DNA of 64,000 bases from Sphingorhabdus sp. M41 (GCF_001586275.1 NZ_CP014545.1:2134501-2198500), one strand, 5' to 3'. Shown: positions 27,465 through 36,433, numbered from the stretch's first letter. Numbers and translations: made by a program. Notes: generated by a model from the sequence alone, not told the origin.

Positions 27465-28139
27465 TCAGAACCGATAGGCCAGTCCGGCGCTGAACACCCA
27501 GGGATCAATCCTGTGCCGCGTCCGCAAGACTTCCGTGTCGCCAGCAAACCAGCGAGCCGTTGTGTTGACGAAATAGCGCTTGGCATCGACGCTCAGGCCC
27601 AGCCCCTTGTCATTGATCGGCAGGTCAAATCCCGCCTGCAGGGCAACACCGACCTTGTCATTCATCTTTTGCCGGGTCGCGCCCAGCGCCCGAGCCGTGT
27701 CTCCGGCCTTTTCATCAATGAAAATGAAATAGGTCGGTCCGACGCCAACATAGGGTTTGAAGCCACTGCCATCACCGAAATGATATTTAGCGGTTAGCGT
27801 CGCGGGTATGATATTTGCGTTAGACACAAGTCCAGCGCCATCCAGAGGCCCGGTGCCGGTGACGTCATGCTGGGTAACGCAGCAGATGGTTTCGAGGGAA
27901 ATATTCGACGTGACGAAATATTCCGCAGCGATGGTCGGAACAATATTGTCGTCAGCCTTCGTCTGCGTGCCGACCGGCAATCCGATATCGTCCCGTTCGA
28001 TGGACGTGATCTTGCCATCGGGCGCCACCAGCGTGGCGAGTGCCTTGATCTGAATCTTGCCATCGCCGGAGCCGGCGAACGCCGTTCCGCTCATCGCCAA
28101 TGCCCCCGCTGCTGCAACCCATTTCAGTGTATTTTTCAT
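27465..28139 (-). CDS. ompW: OmpW family outer-membrane protein
   Basis: Eight-stranded outer-membrane barrel, about 224 aa (ATG 28139; another ATG three codons earlier, right after AGGGA). A signal peptide ends near TAFAGS. The pattern PTIAAEYFVTSNISLETICCVTQHDV, NIIPATLTAKYHFG and FKPYVGVGPTYFIF, and the C-terminal aromatic strand DPWVFSAGLAYRF, match OmpW. These barrels are thought to pass small hydrophobic molecules. The paired cysteines in TICCVTQ are noticeable but unexplained. Confidence 0.92.
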   Translation of the reverse strand: MKNTLKWVAAAGALAMSGTAFAGSGDGKIQIKALATLVAPDGKITSIERDDIGLPVGTQTKADDNIVPTIAAEYFVTSNISLETICCVTQHDVTGTGPLDGAGLVSNANIIPATLTAKYHFGDGSGFKPYVGVGPTYFIFIDEKAGDTARALGATRQKMNDKVGVALQAGFDLPINDKGLGLSVDAKRYFVNTTARWFAGDTEVLRTRHRIDPWVFSAGLAYRF

Positions 28140-28282
28140 GTCATTCATTCCCTGTCCGGTTTCTCTCCGGCGCCATTAACGGGATGGGGAAATGACCGAC
28201 ATACGCAATTTCCCTGATCGGAACCGAAAAGAGCTATATCATTGACTCGGGATGAAAATCCGGCCGGGTTCTGCGTCGCTAT

Positions 28283-29671
28283 TTATGGCAGCAGACCAAT
28301 TTTTGCGCGCATCATCCAGCGGGCCAGCATCAGCACCGCGACCACGCTCAGTCCTCCGGCCAGTCCGGTCCAGATACCGACCCCTTCCCAGCCTTGCCAG
28401 AAGGCGAGACTGGCACCCAGGCCAATACCTATGAACCAATAGCCCATCAGTGCGAACAGCATCGGCATGGTCGTGTCATGCAAACCGCGAAGCATGCCGG
28501 CGCCAACGACCTGAGCACCGTCGACGATCTGGAAGATGGCGGCAATGGCGAGGAAGCTTACGGCCAGCGCCGCGACCTCGGCATTGCCCGGCGCGCTGGC
28601 ATCGATGAACAAAGAAATCAGAAAATCGGGAGCAAGAACGAACACCAGCGCCATCGCTGCCATGAATGATGTGCCAAGGATGAAGCTGACCCAGCCGGCG
28701 CGTTTGATCGCGGCGTGATCCTTGCGACCATATTGAATGCCCACGCGCACTGTGGCTGCCTGCCCCAGGCCCATTGGCACCATGAATGTCAGCGCGGCGA
28801 GTTGCAGGGCTATCGCATGGGCCGCAACCGACGCGGTGCTGATCAGGCCCATCAGCAGAGCCGCAAAGCCGAATACGGAGCCTTCCAGCCCCATGGTGAT
28901 CGCGATTGGCAGGCCAAGTTTCCACATCCCGCGAAACCGCTGCCAGTCGCTGCGCCAGAACCGCCCGAACAAATGATAGCGACGAAAACGCTTGTGACGG
29001 ATGACGACGATCGCCAGCCCGACGAACATCAGGACGTTGGTCATCACGCTGCCGATGCCGGCACCAAGAACACCAAATTCCGGCACGCCGAACTTGCCGA
29101 AAATCAGCGCGTAGTTGAACAGGGCGTTTGAAAGCACGCCGATGACGCTGATGATCAGCGCCCAGACCGGCTGTTCCAGCGCGGAAATGAAGTTGCGCAG
29201 GATGAGGAAGAACAGAAACGGCAGGATCGACCACATATAGGCGCTGATATAGGTGCCGGCGATGGCGGCGAGGTCCGGCTGCTGGCCGAATAGCAGCAAA
29301 AGGCTTTCGGTATTCCAGAGCAGGATCCAGAAGGGTATGAGAACCGTGACCGCAGCCCACATGGCCTGACGGAAAGTCCGGCGCACATCGCGGACGCTAT
29401 GCTGCATTCGGCCGATTTCGGTGGCCATCATCGGGGCAGAGGCGGTGATCAGTCCCATGCAGAAAATCGCCGCGGTCATCGCCAGATTAAAACCAAGCGT
29501 GGCCGCTGCGAGCTCGCGTGCACCGAGCCAGCCGAGCATCAGCACGTCGGTCGCGCCGATCAGTGCCATCGTCAGGTTCGACAGGATCAGCGGCCAGGCA
29601 AGCGCGAGCGTGGTGCGCAACTCGTGCCGCCATGGTTGTTGCTCTCGCAGGCTAAGGGACGCGCCGGTCAT
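28283..29671 (-). CDS. MATE family efflux transporter
   Basis: 462-aa, 12-segment inner-membrane antiporter of the MATE (NorM/DinF-like) family, which exports cationic drugs or metabolites with H+ or Na+. The two-fold repeat is visible: the first half starts LALAWPLILSNLTMALIGATDVLMLGWLG, the second near residue 245 with GLPIAITMGLEGSVFGFAALLMG. The start at 29671 gives a full N-terminus. It lies 69 bp downstream of the glycine-zipper lipoprotein. Substrate unknown. Confidence 0.95.
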   Translation of the reverse strand: MTGASLSLREQQPWRHELRTTLALAWPLILSNLTMALIGATDVLMLGWLGARELAAATLGFNLAMTAAIFCMGLITASAPMMATEIGRMQHSVRDVRRTFRQAMWAAVTVLIPFWILLWNTESLLLLFGQQPDLAAIAGTYISAYMWSILPFLFFLILRNFISALEQPVWALIISVIGVLSNALFNYALIFGKFGVPEFGVLGAGIGSVMTNVLMFVGLAIVVIRHKRFRRYHLFGRFWRSDWQRFRGMWKLGLPIAITMGLEGSVFGFAALLMGLISTASVAAHAIALQLAALTFMVPMGLGQAATVRVGIQYGRKDHAAIKRAGWVSFILGTSFMAAMALVFVLAPDFLISLFIDASAPGNAEVAALAVSFLAIAAIFQIVDGAQVVGAGMLRGLHDTTMPMLFALMGYWFIGIGLGASLAFWQGWEGVGIWTGLAGGLSVVAVLMLARWMMRAKIGLLP

Positions 29672-29740
29672 CGGCGGGCGTTAGCCCAAGGTGCGTTGCT
29701 AGGCCAGTGAAACCGCGCCCCGGCCTAAAGGCCCGAGAGT

Positions 29741-30031
29741 TTATCTCGGGTCTTCGGGATAGCCGCGTGTTCCGTAGCAGTCATCGTCGAGACGTCCGTT
29801 GCGGTCATAACCGTCACAGCCATCATTCTTGTCGATGAAATAGCCACCAGCCGCTCCGGCCGCGGCACCGATTGCAGCACCTTCCAGCACATCACCGCCG
29901 GTAAGAGCTCCGATGGCAGCGCCCGCTGCAGCACCGGCTCCAGCGCCTTCGACTGCGTAATTTTCAGCACAGGCGGTCAGGCTGACTGCCGCTGTTGCAG
30001 CCAATGCGAGTTGTCTTGCCCATATGATCAT
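29741..30031 (-). CDS. glycine-zipper lipoprotein
   Basis: 96-aa lipoprotein; ATG 30031 is set by AGGAGAATCACG upstream. The lipobox LTAC gives Cys21. Residues 27-62 form a glycine/alanine zipper (GAGAGAAAGAAIGAL and GAAIGAAAGAAGGYF), as in YMGG-like and OmpA-neighbour lipoproteins; the tail is acidic with three Cys (DGCDGYDRNGRLDDDCYG), a calcium-binding-like look. The zipper probably packs into the outer membrane. An open frame extends upstream but without native features. Confidence 0.8.
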   Translation of the reverse strand: MIIWARQLALAATAAVSLTACAENYAVEGAGAGAAAGAAIGALTGGDVLEGAAIGAAAGAAGGYFIDKNDGCDGYDRNGRLDDDCYGTRGYPEDPR

Positions 30032-30247
30032 CGTGATTCTCCTAAATTTCGTTCCGTCGCCCCATAAACACCGCATTCCTTCTACGGTTCCTGAACGAGC
30101 TGCCTTTGCAAGGCAGAACGCTTCACTGGTGCGACCGGCTGCTCCATCGGGCGATTGTGAAAATCGATTTGCCCCTATTGATTTCATTTGATACCATCCT
30201 GCTGTTGCGCAAGCGGCCCAACCCGCGCTTGCCCAAGTGGTGACCCT

Positions 30248-31408
30248 ATGAAATTGTCAGATTATGATATGTCCGCAGCGCGCGGATTTCTCTCACATTT
30301 CGAAATAGTCGATATTGACCTTCCCGATATTTTTGTCCCCATCATCAAGGCGGCAGAAAATCTGTCCGGCCTGATGACCACCGGCCGGGTGCGGCACTGG
30401 CTGGAACGTTTGCCGATGCTTGATCTTGCCGACTGGGCGGCGAGCGCACCGGAAGAACAGGTCCGGGTGGCGATGGTCCGCTATTCCTTTCTGGTCCAGG
30501 CCTATGTCTGGGGCGAAAGCGAAGCACCTACCGCCCTGCCCGCCAATCTCGCCCGTCCGATGGTGGCTCTGGCCGAGCGGCTCGATCAGGCGCCGTTGCT
30601 GCCCTATAGCGGCTATGTGCTCGACAATTGGGCGCGACTGGACCGGCAAGGCCCGATCACGCTCGACAATGTGTATATGGTGCAGAATTTCTACGGCGGA
30701 GCGGATGAGAACTGGTTCGTGCTGATCCATGTCGCGATTGAGGCTGCTGCGGGACCGCTTCTCGGCCTTGCCTGCGATCTTGTTGAAGCCGCCGGTGCCG
30801 AAGATATAACCAGAACAACAGCGCTGCTCGAGGAAATGGATGACCATTGGGATAGGGTAAACGCGATATTTGACCGGATGCCCGAGCGCTGCGATCCCTA
30901 TATATATTATCAGCGGGTGCGGCCCTATATCCACGGCTGGGCGAATAATCCGGCGTTGCCCGCCGGCCTGGTCTACGAAGGCGTCGAGAAATATCAGGGC
31001 GTTGGCCAGTCGTTTCGCGGCCAGACCGGGTCGCAAAGCTCGATCGTGCCGAGCATGGACGCGCTGTTCCAGGTGCAGCATGGCAATGACCCGCTGCGCA
31101 GCTTTCTCGACGAACTGCACGCCTATCGGCCGGTCCAGCACCGGCGCTTTATCGAGGATCTGCGCGAGCAGAGCCGATTGCGCGATTTTGCCATTGCCAG
31201 CGGTGACCCGGCGTTGAGGCAGGCGTTCAATGCCAGTGTTGAGCAAGTCGCGCGCTTTCGCACAAGGCATCTGGAATATGCCGCCAGCTATATCAACAAG
31301 CAGGCCAATAGCGGCAAGGGCAATGATACCGAAGTGGGCACCGGTGGTACGCCGTTCATGAAATATCTGAAGAAGCACCGCGATGAGAATCGGGCGCAGG
31401 TGATCTGA
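30248..31408 (+). CDS. indoleamine 2,3-dioxygenase-like heme dioxygenase
   Basis: 386-aa protein of the IDO superfamily, which opens the indole ring of tryptophan to N-formylkynurenine with heme and O2. The start is taken as ATG 30248; the open frame is 20 codons longer. Family marks: LPYSGYVLDNW near 119, FRGQTGSQSSIVPSMDALF near 256 and the proximal heme His in RHLEYAASYI (His341), followed by the IDO signature GTGGTPFMKYLKKHRDE (364-380). No kynurenine formamidase or kynureninase is nearby, so its physiological substrate is open. It lies 100 bp before a GntP permease in the same direction. Confidence 0.88.
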   Translation: MKLSDYDMSAARGFLSHFEIVDIDLPDIFVPIIKAAENLSGLMTTGRVRHWLERLPMLDLADWAASAPEEQVRVAMVRYSFLVQAYVWGESEAPTALPANLARPMVALAERLDQAPLLPYSGYVLDNWARLDRQGPITLDNVYMVQNFYGGADENWFVLIHVAIEAAAGPLLGLACDLVEAAGAEDITRTTALLEEMDDHWDRVNAIFDRMPERCDPYIYYQRVRPYIHGWANNPALPAGLVYEGVEKYQGVGQSFRGQTGSQSSIVPSMDALFQVQHGNDPLRSFLDELHAYRPVQHRRFIEDLREQSRLRDFAIASGDPALRQAFNASVEQVARFRTRHLEYAASYINKQANSGKGNDTEVGTGGTPFMKYLKKHRDENRAQVI

Positions 31409-31507
31409 TCCCGCCCGTTGGCACTGCGATCGAAATGATGGTTTTAGCAGTTGCACCCCGGGCTTGGCCTCTGCCATTAGGCAGCGCTCAAGTTTCGGGG
31501 GACATTC

Positions 31508-32866
31508 ATGCTATCGGCAATCGGGCTTATCGGCGGACTGGGGCTGCTCATCTGGATGACGGTGCGCGGGGTGAATATCCTGATTGCCGGGCCGGTTGCC
31601 GCGGCGGTTGTCGCGCTGACCAGCGGCATCGCCTGGCTGCCGCCGCTTGCCGCAGCCGGTGCGCCGGATTTTGCCACCGCCTATATGGACGGCTTTGTCG
31701 GCTTCTTCAAAAGCTGGTTCTTCATGTTCCTGCTCGGCGCAATATTCGGCGAGATCATGGGGGCCAGCGGCGCTGCGGCCAGCGTGGCGCATTGGGTCAT
31801 CGAGAAGATCGGGATAAAACATGCGGTACTGGCCGTTGTCGCCGCCTGCGCGATACTGACCTATGGCGGGGTCAGCGTGTTCATCGTGTCGTTCAGCGTC
31901 TATTCGCTGGCGGTGCATCTGTTTCGCGAGGCGGATCTGCCGCGGCGCTTCATTCCCGCAGCGCTGGCTTTCGGGTCGGTGACCTTCACCATGACCAGCG
32001 CCGGCAGCCCGGAAATCCAGAATCTGATCCCGATGGAATATCTCGGCACCAATGCTTATGCCGGCTGGCAGGTCAGTCTGGTGATCGCGCTGTTCATGGC
32101 GATAACCGGACAATATTGGCTCAACCATATGGTCAAGCGCGCAGTCGCCAGGGGCGAGCATTTTGTCGGCCGCGAAAGCGATGATCAGAACAGCGACTAT
32201 AGCAATCTGCCTGCGCCCTTGCTTTGCATCCTGCCGCTGGTCGCGGTGCTGGCGATCTTTCTGGTCTTTCAATATCCGCAGGATATGGGGCCGCTCTCGG
32301 CGATCCTGCCGCAGGAATCGCTCGACAAATGGGCGCTGGTGGCGGCGCTGGGATCGGGCGCGGTGGTTGCCCTGATCGTCGGTCATCAGAAACTGAAATC
32401 CATGCCGGACGCCTTTTCGCGGGGTGCAACCAGCGCGGTGGTGGCGATCACCAATACCTGCGCGGTGGTCGGATTTGGCTCCGTTGCCAAGCTTTCACCT
32501 GCCTTTCAGGAAGCGCTCATTCTGGTGCAGAATATTCCGGGCAGCCCGCTGATCGGCGCGGCCATTGCGGTTACCGTGATCGCCGGTTTGACCGGCTCCG
32601 CATCGGGCGGCCAGTCGATCGCCCTGCCCCTGATCGCGCCCCATTATCTCGATGTCGGCGCGCAACCCGACGAGCTGCACCGCGTCGTCGCCATTTCCTC
32701 CGGTGCGCTCGATAGCCTGCCGCATAATGGCTATGTTGTAACCACGATCCGCGCCGTATGCGGCGAAACTCACCGCGACGCTTATGGCGCAGTTGGTGCT
32801 TTGACGGTGGTGATACCGGTGATCGGGACGATCATGGCGGTGATCCTGTTCGGGATTTTCAGCTGA
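31508..32866 (+). CDS. GntP family permease
   Basis: 452-aa, roughly 12-segment transporter of the GntP family, proton symporters for gluconate and other hydroxy or short-chain carboxylates. A GGGGG site precedes the ATG by 6 bases. Visible blocks: WFFMFLLGAIFGEIMGASGAA, FGSVTFTMTSAGSPEIQNLIP and GLTGSASGGQSIALPLI. It probably shares a transcript with the dioxygenase gene, hinting at transport of a related carboxylate or amino-acid derivative; the actual substrate is unknown. Confidence 0.9.
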   Translation: MLSAIGLIGGLGLLIWMTVRGVNILIAGPVAAAVVALTSGIAWLPPLAAAGAPDFATAYMDGFVGFFKSWFFMFLLGAIFGEIMGASGAAASVAHWVIEKIGIKHAVLAVVAACAILTYGGVSVFIVSFSVYSLAVHLFREADLPRRFIPAALAFGSVTFTMTSAGSPEIQNLIPMEYLGTNAYAGWQVSLVIALFMAITGQYWLNHMVKRAVARGEHFVGRESDDQNSDYSNLPAPLLCILPLVAVLAIFLVFQYPQDMGPLSAILPQESLDKWALVAALGSGAVVALIVGHQKLKSMPDAFSRGATSAVVAITNTCAVVGFGSVAKLSPAFQEALILVQNIPGSPLIGAAIAVTVIAGLTGSASGGQSIALPLIAPHYLDVGAQPDELHRVVAISSGALDSLPHNGYVVTTIRAVCGETHRDAYGAVGALTVVIPVIGTIMAVILFGIFS

Positions 32867-32945
32867 CCGCAATGCGTTCTCCAGCGGATCAGCAAAGCCG
32901 ATAACTGGAAGAATTGGAAGCATGTTACGCGTTGCGGACAGGCAA

Positions 32946-32980
32946 AAGTGATATCTAAGACTTAACCTTAGATATCACTT
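32946..32980. terminator. 14-bp perfect hairpin between GntP and PadR genes
   Basis: Arms 32946-32959 and 32967-32980 (AAGTGATATCTAAG and complement), loop ACTTAAC. It lies between convergent genes, 80 bp after the permease stop. The TTAGATATC half resembles the PadR operator-like palindrome at 33689-33704, so a regulatory role cannot be excluded. Confidence 0.6.
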
Positions 32981-33039
32981 ATAAATATTTGGTATAATTA
33001 TATATTATTATCGCCCCGTCCAATGAACGGAGAGAGTTT

Positions 33040-33657
33040 CTATTTCAACCGCTCGATCTTGCTCGCGGCTTCGTCGATGATCGCGGTGACGTCCAGGATC
33101 TTGTCGGATCCCTTTTCTTCGTCTGCAAGGCGGATGGAGATCGCGCTTTTCAGATTGTGCATGGCGCGGCGGACGGATGCGCCATCGCTGGCCTCGCCCA
33201 TTTTCGAAACGCCTTCCAGCCGTGCAAGTATCTCGGCAATCTGCGCCTCGTCCTCGGCCAGCCGGGCGGAACCCGCTTCAGTGATCGAATAGATTTTCTT
33301 GCCGTCACCATCGACCTTTTCATCGATCAGGTCCATTTCCGCCATCAGGGTCAGCGTCGGATAGACGATCCCCGGACTGGGCGCATAATGGCCGCCGGTC
33401 AGCTCCTCGATCTGACGGATCAGATCATAGCCGTGCCGCGGTTCTTCTGCGATAAGGTGTAGCGCCAAGAGCTTCAGCTCGCCGCGCCGGAACATCCGGG
33501 CGCGCCTTTTTCCCTTGCCACCTTCAAAAGCTGCCTGGGCAAAAGCCCGGGCGAATTTCTCGCCAGGCGACCCGCCTCTTCCCCGGCCCCTGCCCCGGCC
33601 AGATCCACGTCCTGCCCCGTCGGGGCCTCCGGTTCCAAATTTCATTCCATGTCTCAT
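33040..33657 (-). CDS. PadR family regulator (YqjI-like) with RG-rich N-terminal tail
   Basis: 205-aa winged-helix regulator from ATG 33657. The first 45 residues are Gly/Arg-rich (RGSGRGRGRGRGGSPG) and basic. Then comes the PadR core FRRGELKLLALHLIAEEPRHGYDLIRQIEELTGGHYAPSPGIVYPTL and a C-terminal helical dimerisation part ending VTAIIDEAASKIERLK. From memory this core closely follows E. coli YqjI, a metal-responsive PadR repressor of the yqjH ferric reductase, but YqjI has a His/Cys-rich tail for nickel where this one is RG-rich. So the metal sensing may be lost or different. A 16-bp palindrome lies 31 bp upstream. Confidence 0.88.
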   Translation of the reverse strand: MRHGMKFGTGGPDGAGRGSGRGRGRGRGGSPGEKFARAFAQAAFEGGKGKRRARMFRRGELKLLALHLIAEEPRHGYDLIRQIEELTGGHYAPSPGIVYPTLTLMAEMDLIDEKVDGDGKKIYSITEAGSARLAEDEAQIAEILARLEGVSKMGEASDGASVRRAMHNLKSAISIRLADEEKGSDKILDVTAIIDEAASKIERLK

Positions 33658-33688
33658 TGCTTGGTCTTTCTTTATATCTATGATGTTC

Positions 33689-33704
33689 TTAAGATATATC
33701 TTAA
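33689..33704. promoter_or_regulatory. 16-bp perfect palindrome upstream of padR, probable operator
   Basis: TTAAGATATATCTTAA is its own reverse complement. It sits 31 bp before the padR ATG, where autorepression would occur, and 167 bp before the divergent serine-hydrolase gene. PadR proteins bind inverted repeats as dimers; assignment to this PadR is inferred. Confidence 0.55.
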
Positions 33705-33871
33705 AACAATCTTTGCAATAGGCGAATGACAAAAAATCTACATGTGTCTGAAAAATATCCGCAATATCCTGCAAAGCATCGGTCCGGCAATCAGCCAAAC
33801 CCGCGCTAAAGATATTGGACTCGCGACCACAAGCTGTTAATCAAGCAGTTAAAACCGGCATGGAGAGATCA

Positions 33872-35002
33872 ATGACAGCCCCGATACACGGTACGTGCGA
33901 CCCCCGATTTGCTGCGGTCAAAGCGGCATTCGAGAATAATTTCAGCGAGCATGATGATCTCGGCGCGTCGGTCGCGATTACGCTGGACGGCGAATTTGTC
34001 GTCGACCTGTGGGGCGGCCATCTCGACGAGGAGCGCACCCAGCCGTGGCAGGAGGATACGCTGGTCAACGTCTGGTCGAGCACCAAGACAATGGCGGCGA
34101 TGTCGCTGCTCTTGCTCGCCGATCGCGGCGAGGTCGATTTACATGCACCAGTGAGCAAATATTGGCCGGAATTTGCCCAAAATGGCAAAAAGGCCGTCGA
34201 AGTTCGACATTTTCTTTCCCATAGTGCCGGCCTGTCCGGCATGGACAAGAAGGTCGAGGGCGACGCGCTCTACGACTGGGAATGGATGACCACCGCTCTC
34301 GCAAAGCAGGAACCGTGGTGGGAACCGGGCACGCAATCGGGCTATCACGCCCTCACCCAGGGCCATCTGATCGGTGAAATCGTTCGCCGGGTGACCGGCC
34401 AGACGATCGGCAATTTCTTCCGACAGGAAATTGCCGAGCCGACCGGGGCGGATTTTCATATCGGCGCGGATGAAGCGCTGGATGCACGCATCACCAATCT
34501 CGTGCCGCCGAAAAGCGGCCCCGCCCCCAATCCGGATTCGATCGCCGGTCGCACTTTCGCCAATCCCGGAGTCAATGCCACCGAACCGAGAAAGCGCTCA
34601 TGGCGCGCGGCGGAAATCCCGGCGGCCAATGGCCAGGGCAATGCCCGCAGCATCGTCCGCGCCCAGACCGCCATGGCCAATGGCGGCCAGGCGTTCGGCA
34701 AGACGCTGCTGTCAGAAGCTGGCACGAAGCGGATCTTCGAAAAACAGATTGAAGGCACCGATTTGGTGCTCGGCCTGCCGCTGACCTTCGGCATGGGCTA
34801 TGGCCTGAACAGTCCGGCGACGCCGATCAGCCCCAATGCAAATACCTGTTACTGGGGCGGCTATGGCGGGTCATCGGTGATTGTCGATCAGGACGCCGGG
34901 CTGTGCTTTTCCTATGTCATGAACAAGATGGAAACCGGGCTGGTGGGCGATCCGAGGGGGTTCGGGCTGGCCGCGGCCATGTATATGTCGATGGCGGGAT
35001 AG
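33872..35002 (+). CDS. beta-lactamase-family serine hydrolase (EstB-like)
   Basis: 376-aa penicillin-binding/class C fold hydrolase. The ATG at 33872 has GGAGAGATCA upstream. The nucleophile motif SSTK (Ser69, Lys72) is in VNVWSSTKTM, and the Tyr motif is in SGYHALTQGHLIGEI. A WGGYGGSS stretch near 330 takes the place of the KTG box. No signal peptide is seen, so it is cytosolic, like EstB-type esterases rather than secreted lactamases. Acts on an unknown ester or amide; resistance should not be assumed. Confidence 0.9.
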   Translation: MTAPIHGTCDPRFAAVKAAFENNFSEHDDLGASVAITLDGEFVVDLWGGHLDEERTQPWQEDTLVNVWSSTKTMAAMSLLLLADRGEVDLHAPVSKYWPEFAQNGKKAVEVRHFLSHSAGLSGMDKKVEGDALYDWEWMTTALAKQEPWWEPGTQSGYHALTQGHLIGEIVRRVTGQTIGNFFRQEIAEPTGADFHIGADEALDARITNLVPPKSGPAPNPDSIAGRTFANPGVNATEPRKRSWRAAEIPAANGQGNARSIVRAQTAMANGGQAFGKTLLSEAGTKRIFEKQIEGTDLVLGLPLTFGMGYGLNSPATPISPNANTCYWGGYGGSSVIVDQDAGLCFSYVMNKMETGLVGDPRGFGLAAAMYMSMAG

Positions 35003-35010
35003 CAGCAACT

Positions 35011-35096
35011 GTCGCCCCAGCGAAGGCTGGGGGCTAAACCAATGGTGATGAGACTCACACAGGCGGGCTGGATGCCAGCCTTCGCTGGCATGACGG
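35011..35096 (+). repeat. palindromic repeat family A, copy 1
   Basis: 86-bp element with near-identical inverted ends (GTCGCCCCAGCGAAGGCTGG ... CCAGCCTTCGCTGGCATGAC) and a conserved middle (GACTCACACAGGCGG). Direct copies at 35705-35790 and 39306-39391; inverted copy at 44327-44413. It lies between the serine hydrolase and the HEPN-like gene. Confidence 0.85.
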
Positions 35097-35181
35097 GTGC
35101 ATTATTTTGCCAGCCGACAAGGTCTTACGCTCTGCCACCGCTGTTTAGAATATATTCAATGATTTGCGCTAGAGATGCGCA

Positions 35182-35697
35182 ATGAATGATATGGCCACCT
35201 CTGTCCTAGCGGCGCAAGAAACCGCCGGTGATCCGACATCGTTCACGATGGATGATGCTCATATTCTTCGCAGCAAAATGCTTGGCAAATGTGCCGCCGT
35301 CGAATGCTGGCTTGTCGATAGGATACAACCGTATCAAACACCGGCTCCCAACTTTTCAAAAAAAGTGAAACAGTTAGAAGAGATAATGGAAACGCACAAA
35401 GAGGCGTTCCACAAACCGACAAGGATTCAATCCTATCTGAAGGAGTTTCTGCCCTTCGCGGTTTTTCGTTCAGAACTGGCGCATTCCAAGCTGAATTTGA
35501 TAGAAACTACAGACGGCATATTCCTGATAAAGATTCAGAATGCTTCCTGTGGTTCCAATGAACGGAGCGCAAAATCTATTGTTTTGCCTTCCCAAGAGCT
35601 TAAAATCATTTGGGATGAAATGTGTACTGCGGCACAAAAAATCACAAATTACACGATCACTCCGCCTTCGCCGTCACCCCCAAAACAAGCCAGCTGA
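35182..35697 (+). CDS. orphan protein with HEPN-like RX4H motif, flanked by family A repeats
   Basis: 171-aa protein I cannot assign to a family. It is AT-richer than its neighbours. The predicted helical residues 25-105 contain the motif RSELAH (Arg96-His101), which fits the RX4-6H signature of HEPN RNases often found in toxin and abortive-infection systems. The C-terminal part is polar and ends in Pro/Ser-rich sequence. It has no partner gene (no antitoxin, no MNT) and lies between direct repeats at 35011-35096 and 35705-35790. ATG 35182 has a weak ribosome site. Function unknown. Confidence 0.6.
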   Translation: MNDMATSVLAAQETAGDPTSFTMDDAHILRSKMLGKCAAVECWLVDRIQPYQTPAPNFSKKVKQLEEIMETHKEAFHKPTRIQSYLKEFLPFAVFRSELAHSKLNLIETTDGIFLIKIQNASCGSNERSAKSIVLPSQELKIIWDEMCTAAQKITNYTITPPSPSPPKQAS

Positions 35698-35704
35698 ACA
35701 ATCC

Positions 35705-35790
35705 GTCACCCCAGCGAAGGCTGGGGTCTAAACCAATAGCGACGAGACTCACACAGGCGGGTTGGATGCCAGCCTGCGCTGGCATGACGG
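35705..35790 (+). repeat. palindromic repeat family A, copy 2
   Basis: 86-bp element of the same orientation as 35011-35096, starting 8 bp after the HEPN-like stop and ending 50 bp before the grpE stop on the opposite strand. Inverted ends are preserved, so it may act as terminator for both convergent genes. Confidence 0.85.
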
Positions 35791-35839
35791 AATATGGTAA
35801 AGTCTTCTGCGACGCTGCGATCCAACCAGCCGGAAGAAC

Positions 35840-36433
35840 CTATTCTTCCGCCTTCTTGGCCACCCCGACAAATGCCGGTCGCAACAGACGGTCTTTGATG
35901 ACATAACCGGCCTGCATTTCCTGCACGATGGTGCCGGGCTCATGCTCGTCGGTCGGGATTTCGACCATTGCCTGATGCTGGTTGGGGTCGAGGGGAAGGC
36001 CGACAGAGGCGACGCGCTTGATGCCGTTTTTCTCGAACACGGATTGCAGCTCGCGGCCGGTGGCCTCGATGCCATTGATCAGGCCCTTCCACTTTTCCTC
36101 GTCTTTGACCTCGGCGGGGATGGATTCGAGCGCGCGTTGCATATTGTCCATCACCGACAGCATGTCGCGGGCAAAGCCGGTCGCGGCATAGGCGCGGGCG
36201 TCCTGCGCGTCCTTTTCCAGACGGCGGCGGACATTCTGCGTTTCGGCCTGGGCATAGAGCACTGCCTGCTGGGCTTCAGCGAGTTCGGTTTCCAGAGCTT
36301 CAATCCGATTGTCCGAATTTTCCGGCTGGGAGGCTTCTGCTTCTCCACCGTCTTTCATCGACTCCGGAACGCCTTCCAGTTCGGCGGCTGCGTCGGCATC
36401 ATTTTGTCCGGGATTCTGCTTCTTATCACTCAT
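35840..36433 (-). CDS. grpE: nucleotide exchange factor GrpE
   Basis: 197-aa DnaK cofactor releasing ADP. The ATG at 36433 (MSDKKQNPGQ) is preferred to a GTG four codons upstream. An acidic disordered N-terminus (about 45 aa) precedes a long coiled coil (IEALETELAEAQQAVLYAQAETQNVRRRLEKD) and the beta-domain (LDPNQHQAMVEIPTDEHEPGTIVQEMQAGYVIKDRLLRPAFVGVAK). It follows hrcA by 22 bp in the same direction. Confidence 0.96.
   Translation of the reverse strand: MSDKKQNPGQNDADAAAELEGVPESMKDGGEAEASQPENSDNRIEALETELAEAQQAVLYAQAETQNVRRRLEKDAQDARAYAATGFARDMLSVMDNMQRALESIPAEVKDEEKWKGLINGIEATGRELQSVFEKNGIKRVASVGLPLDPNQHQAMVEIPTDEHEPGTIVQEMQAGYVIKDRLLRPAFVGVAKKAEE

Noticed and set aside
30293-31477. 394-codon frame antisense to the dioxygenase gene
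   Set aside because: Shadow of the IDO-like gene, which has clear family motifs.
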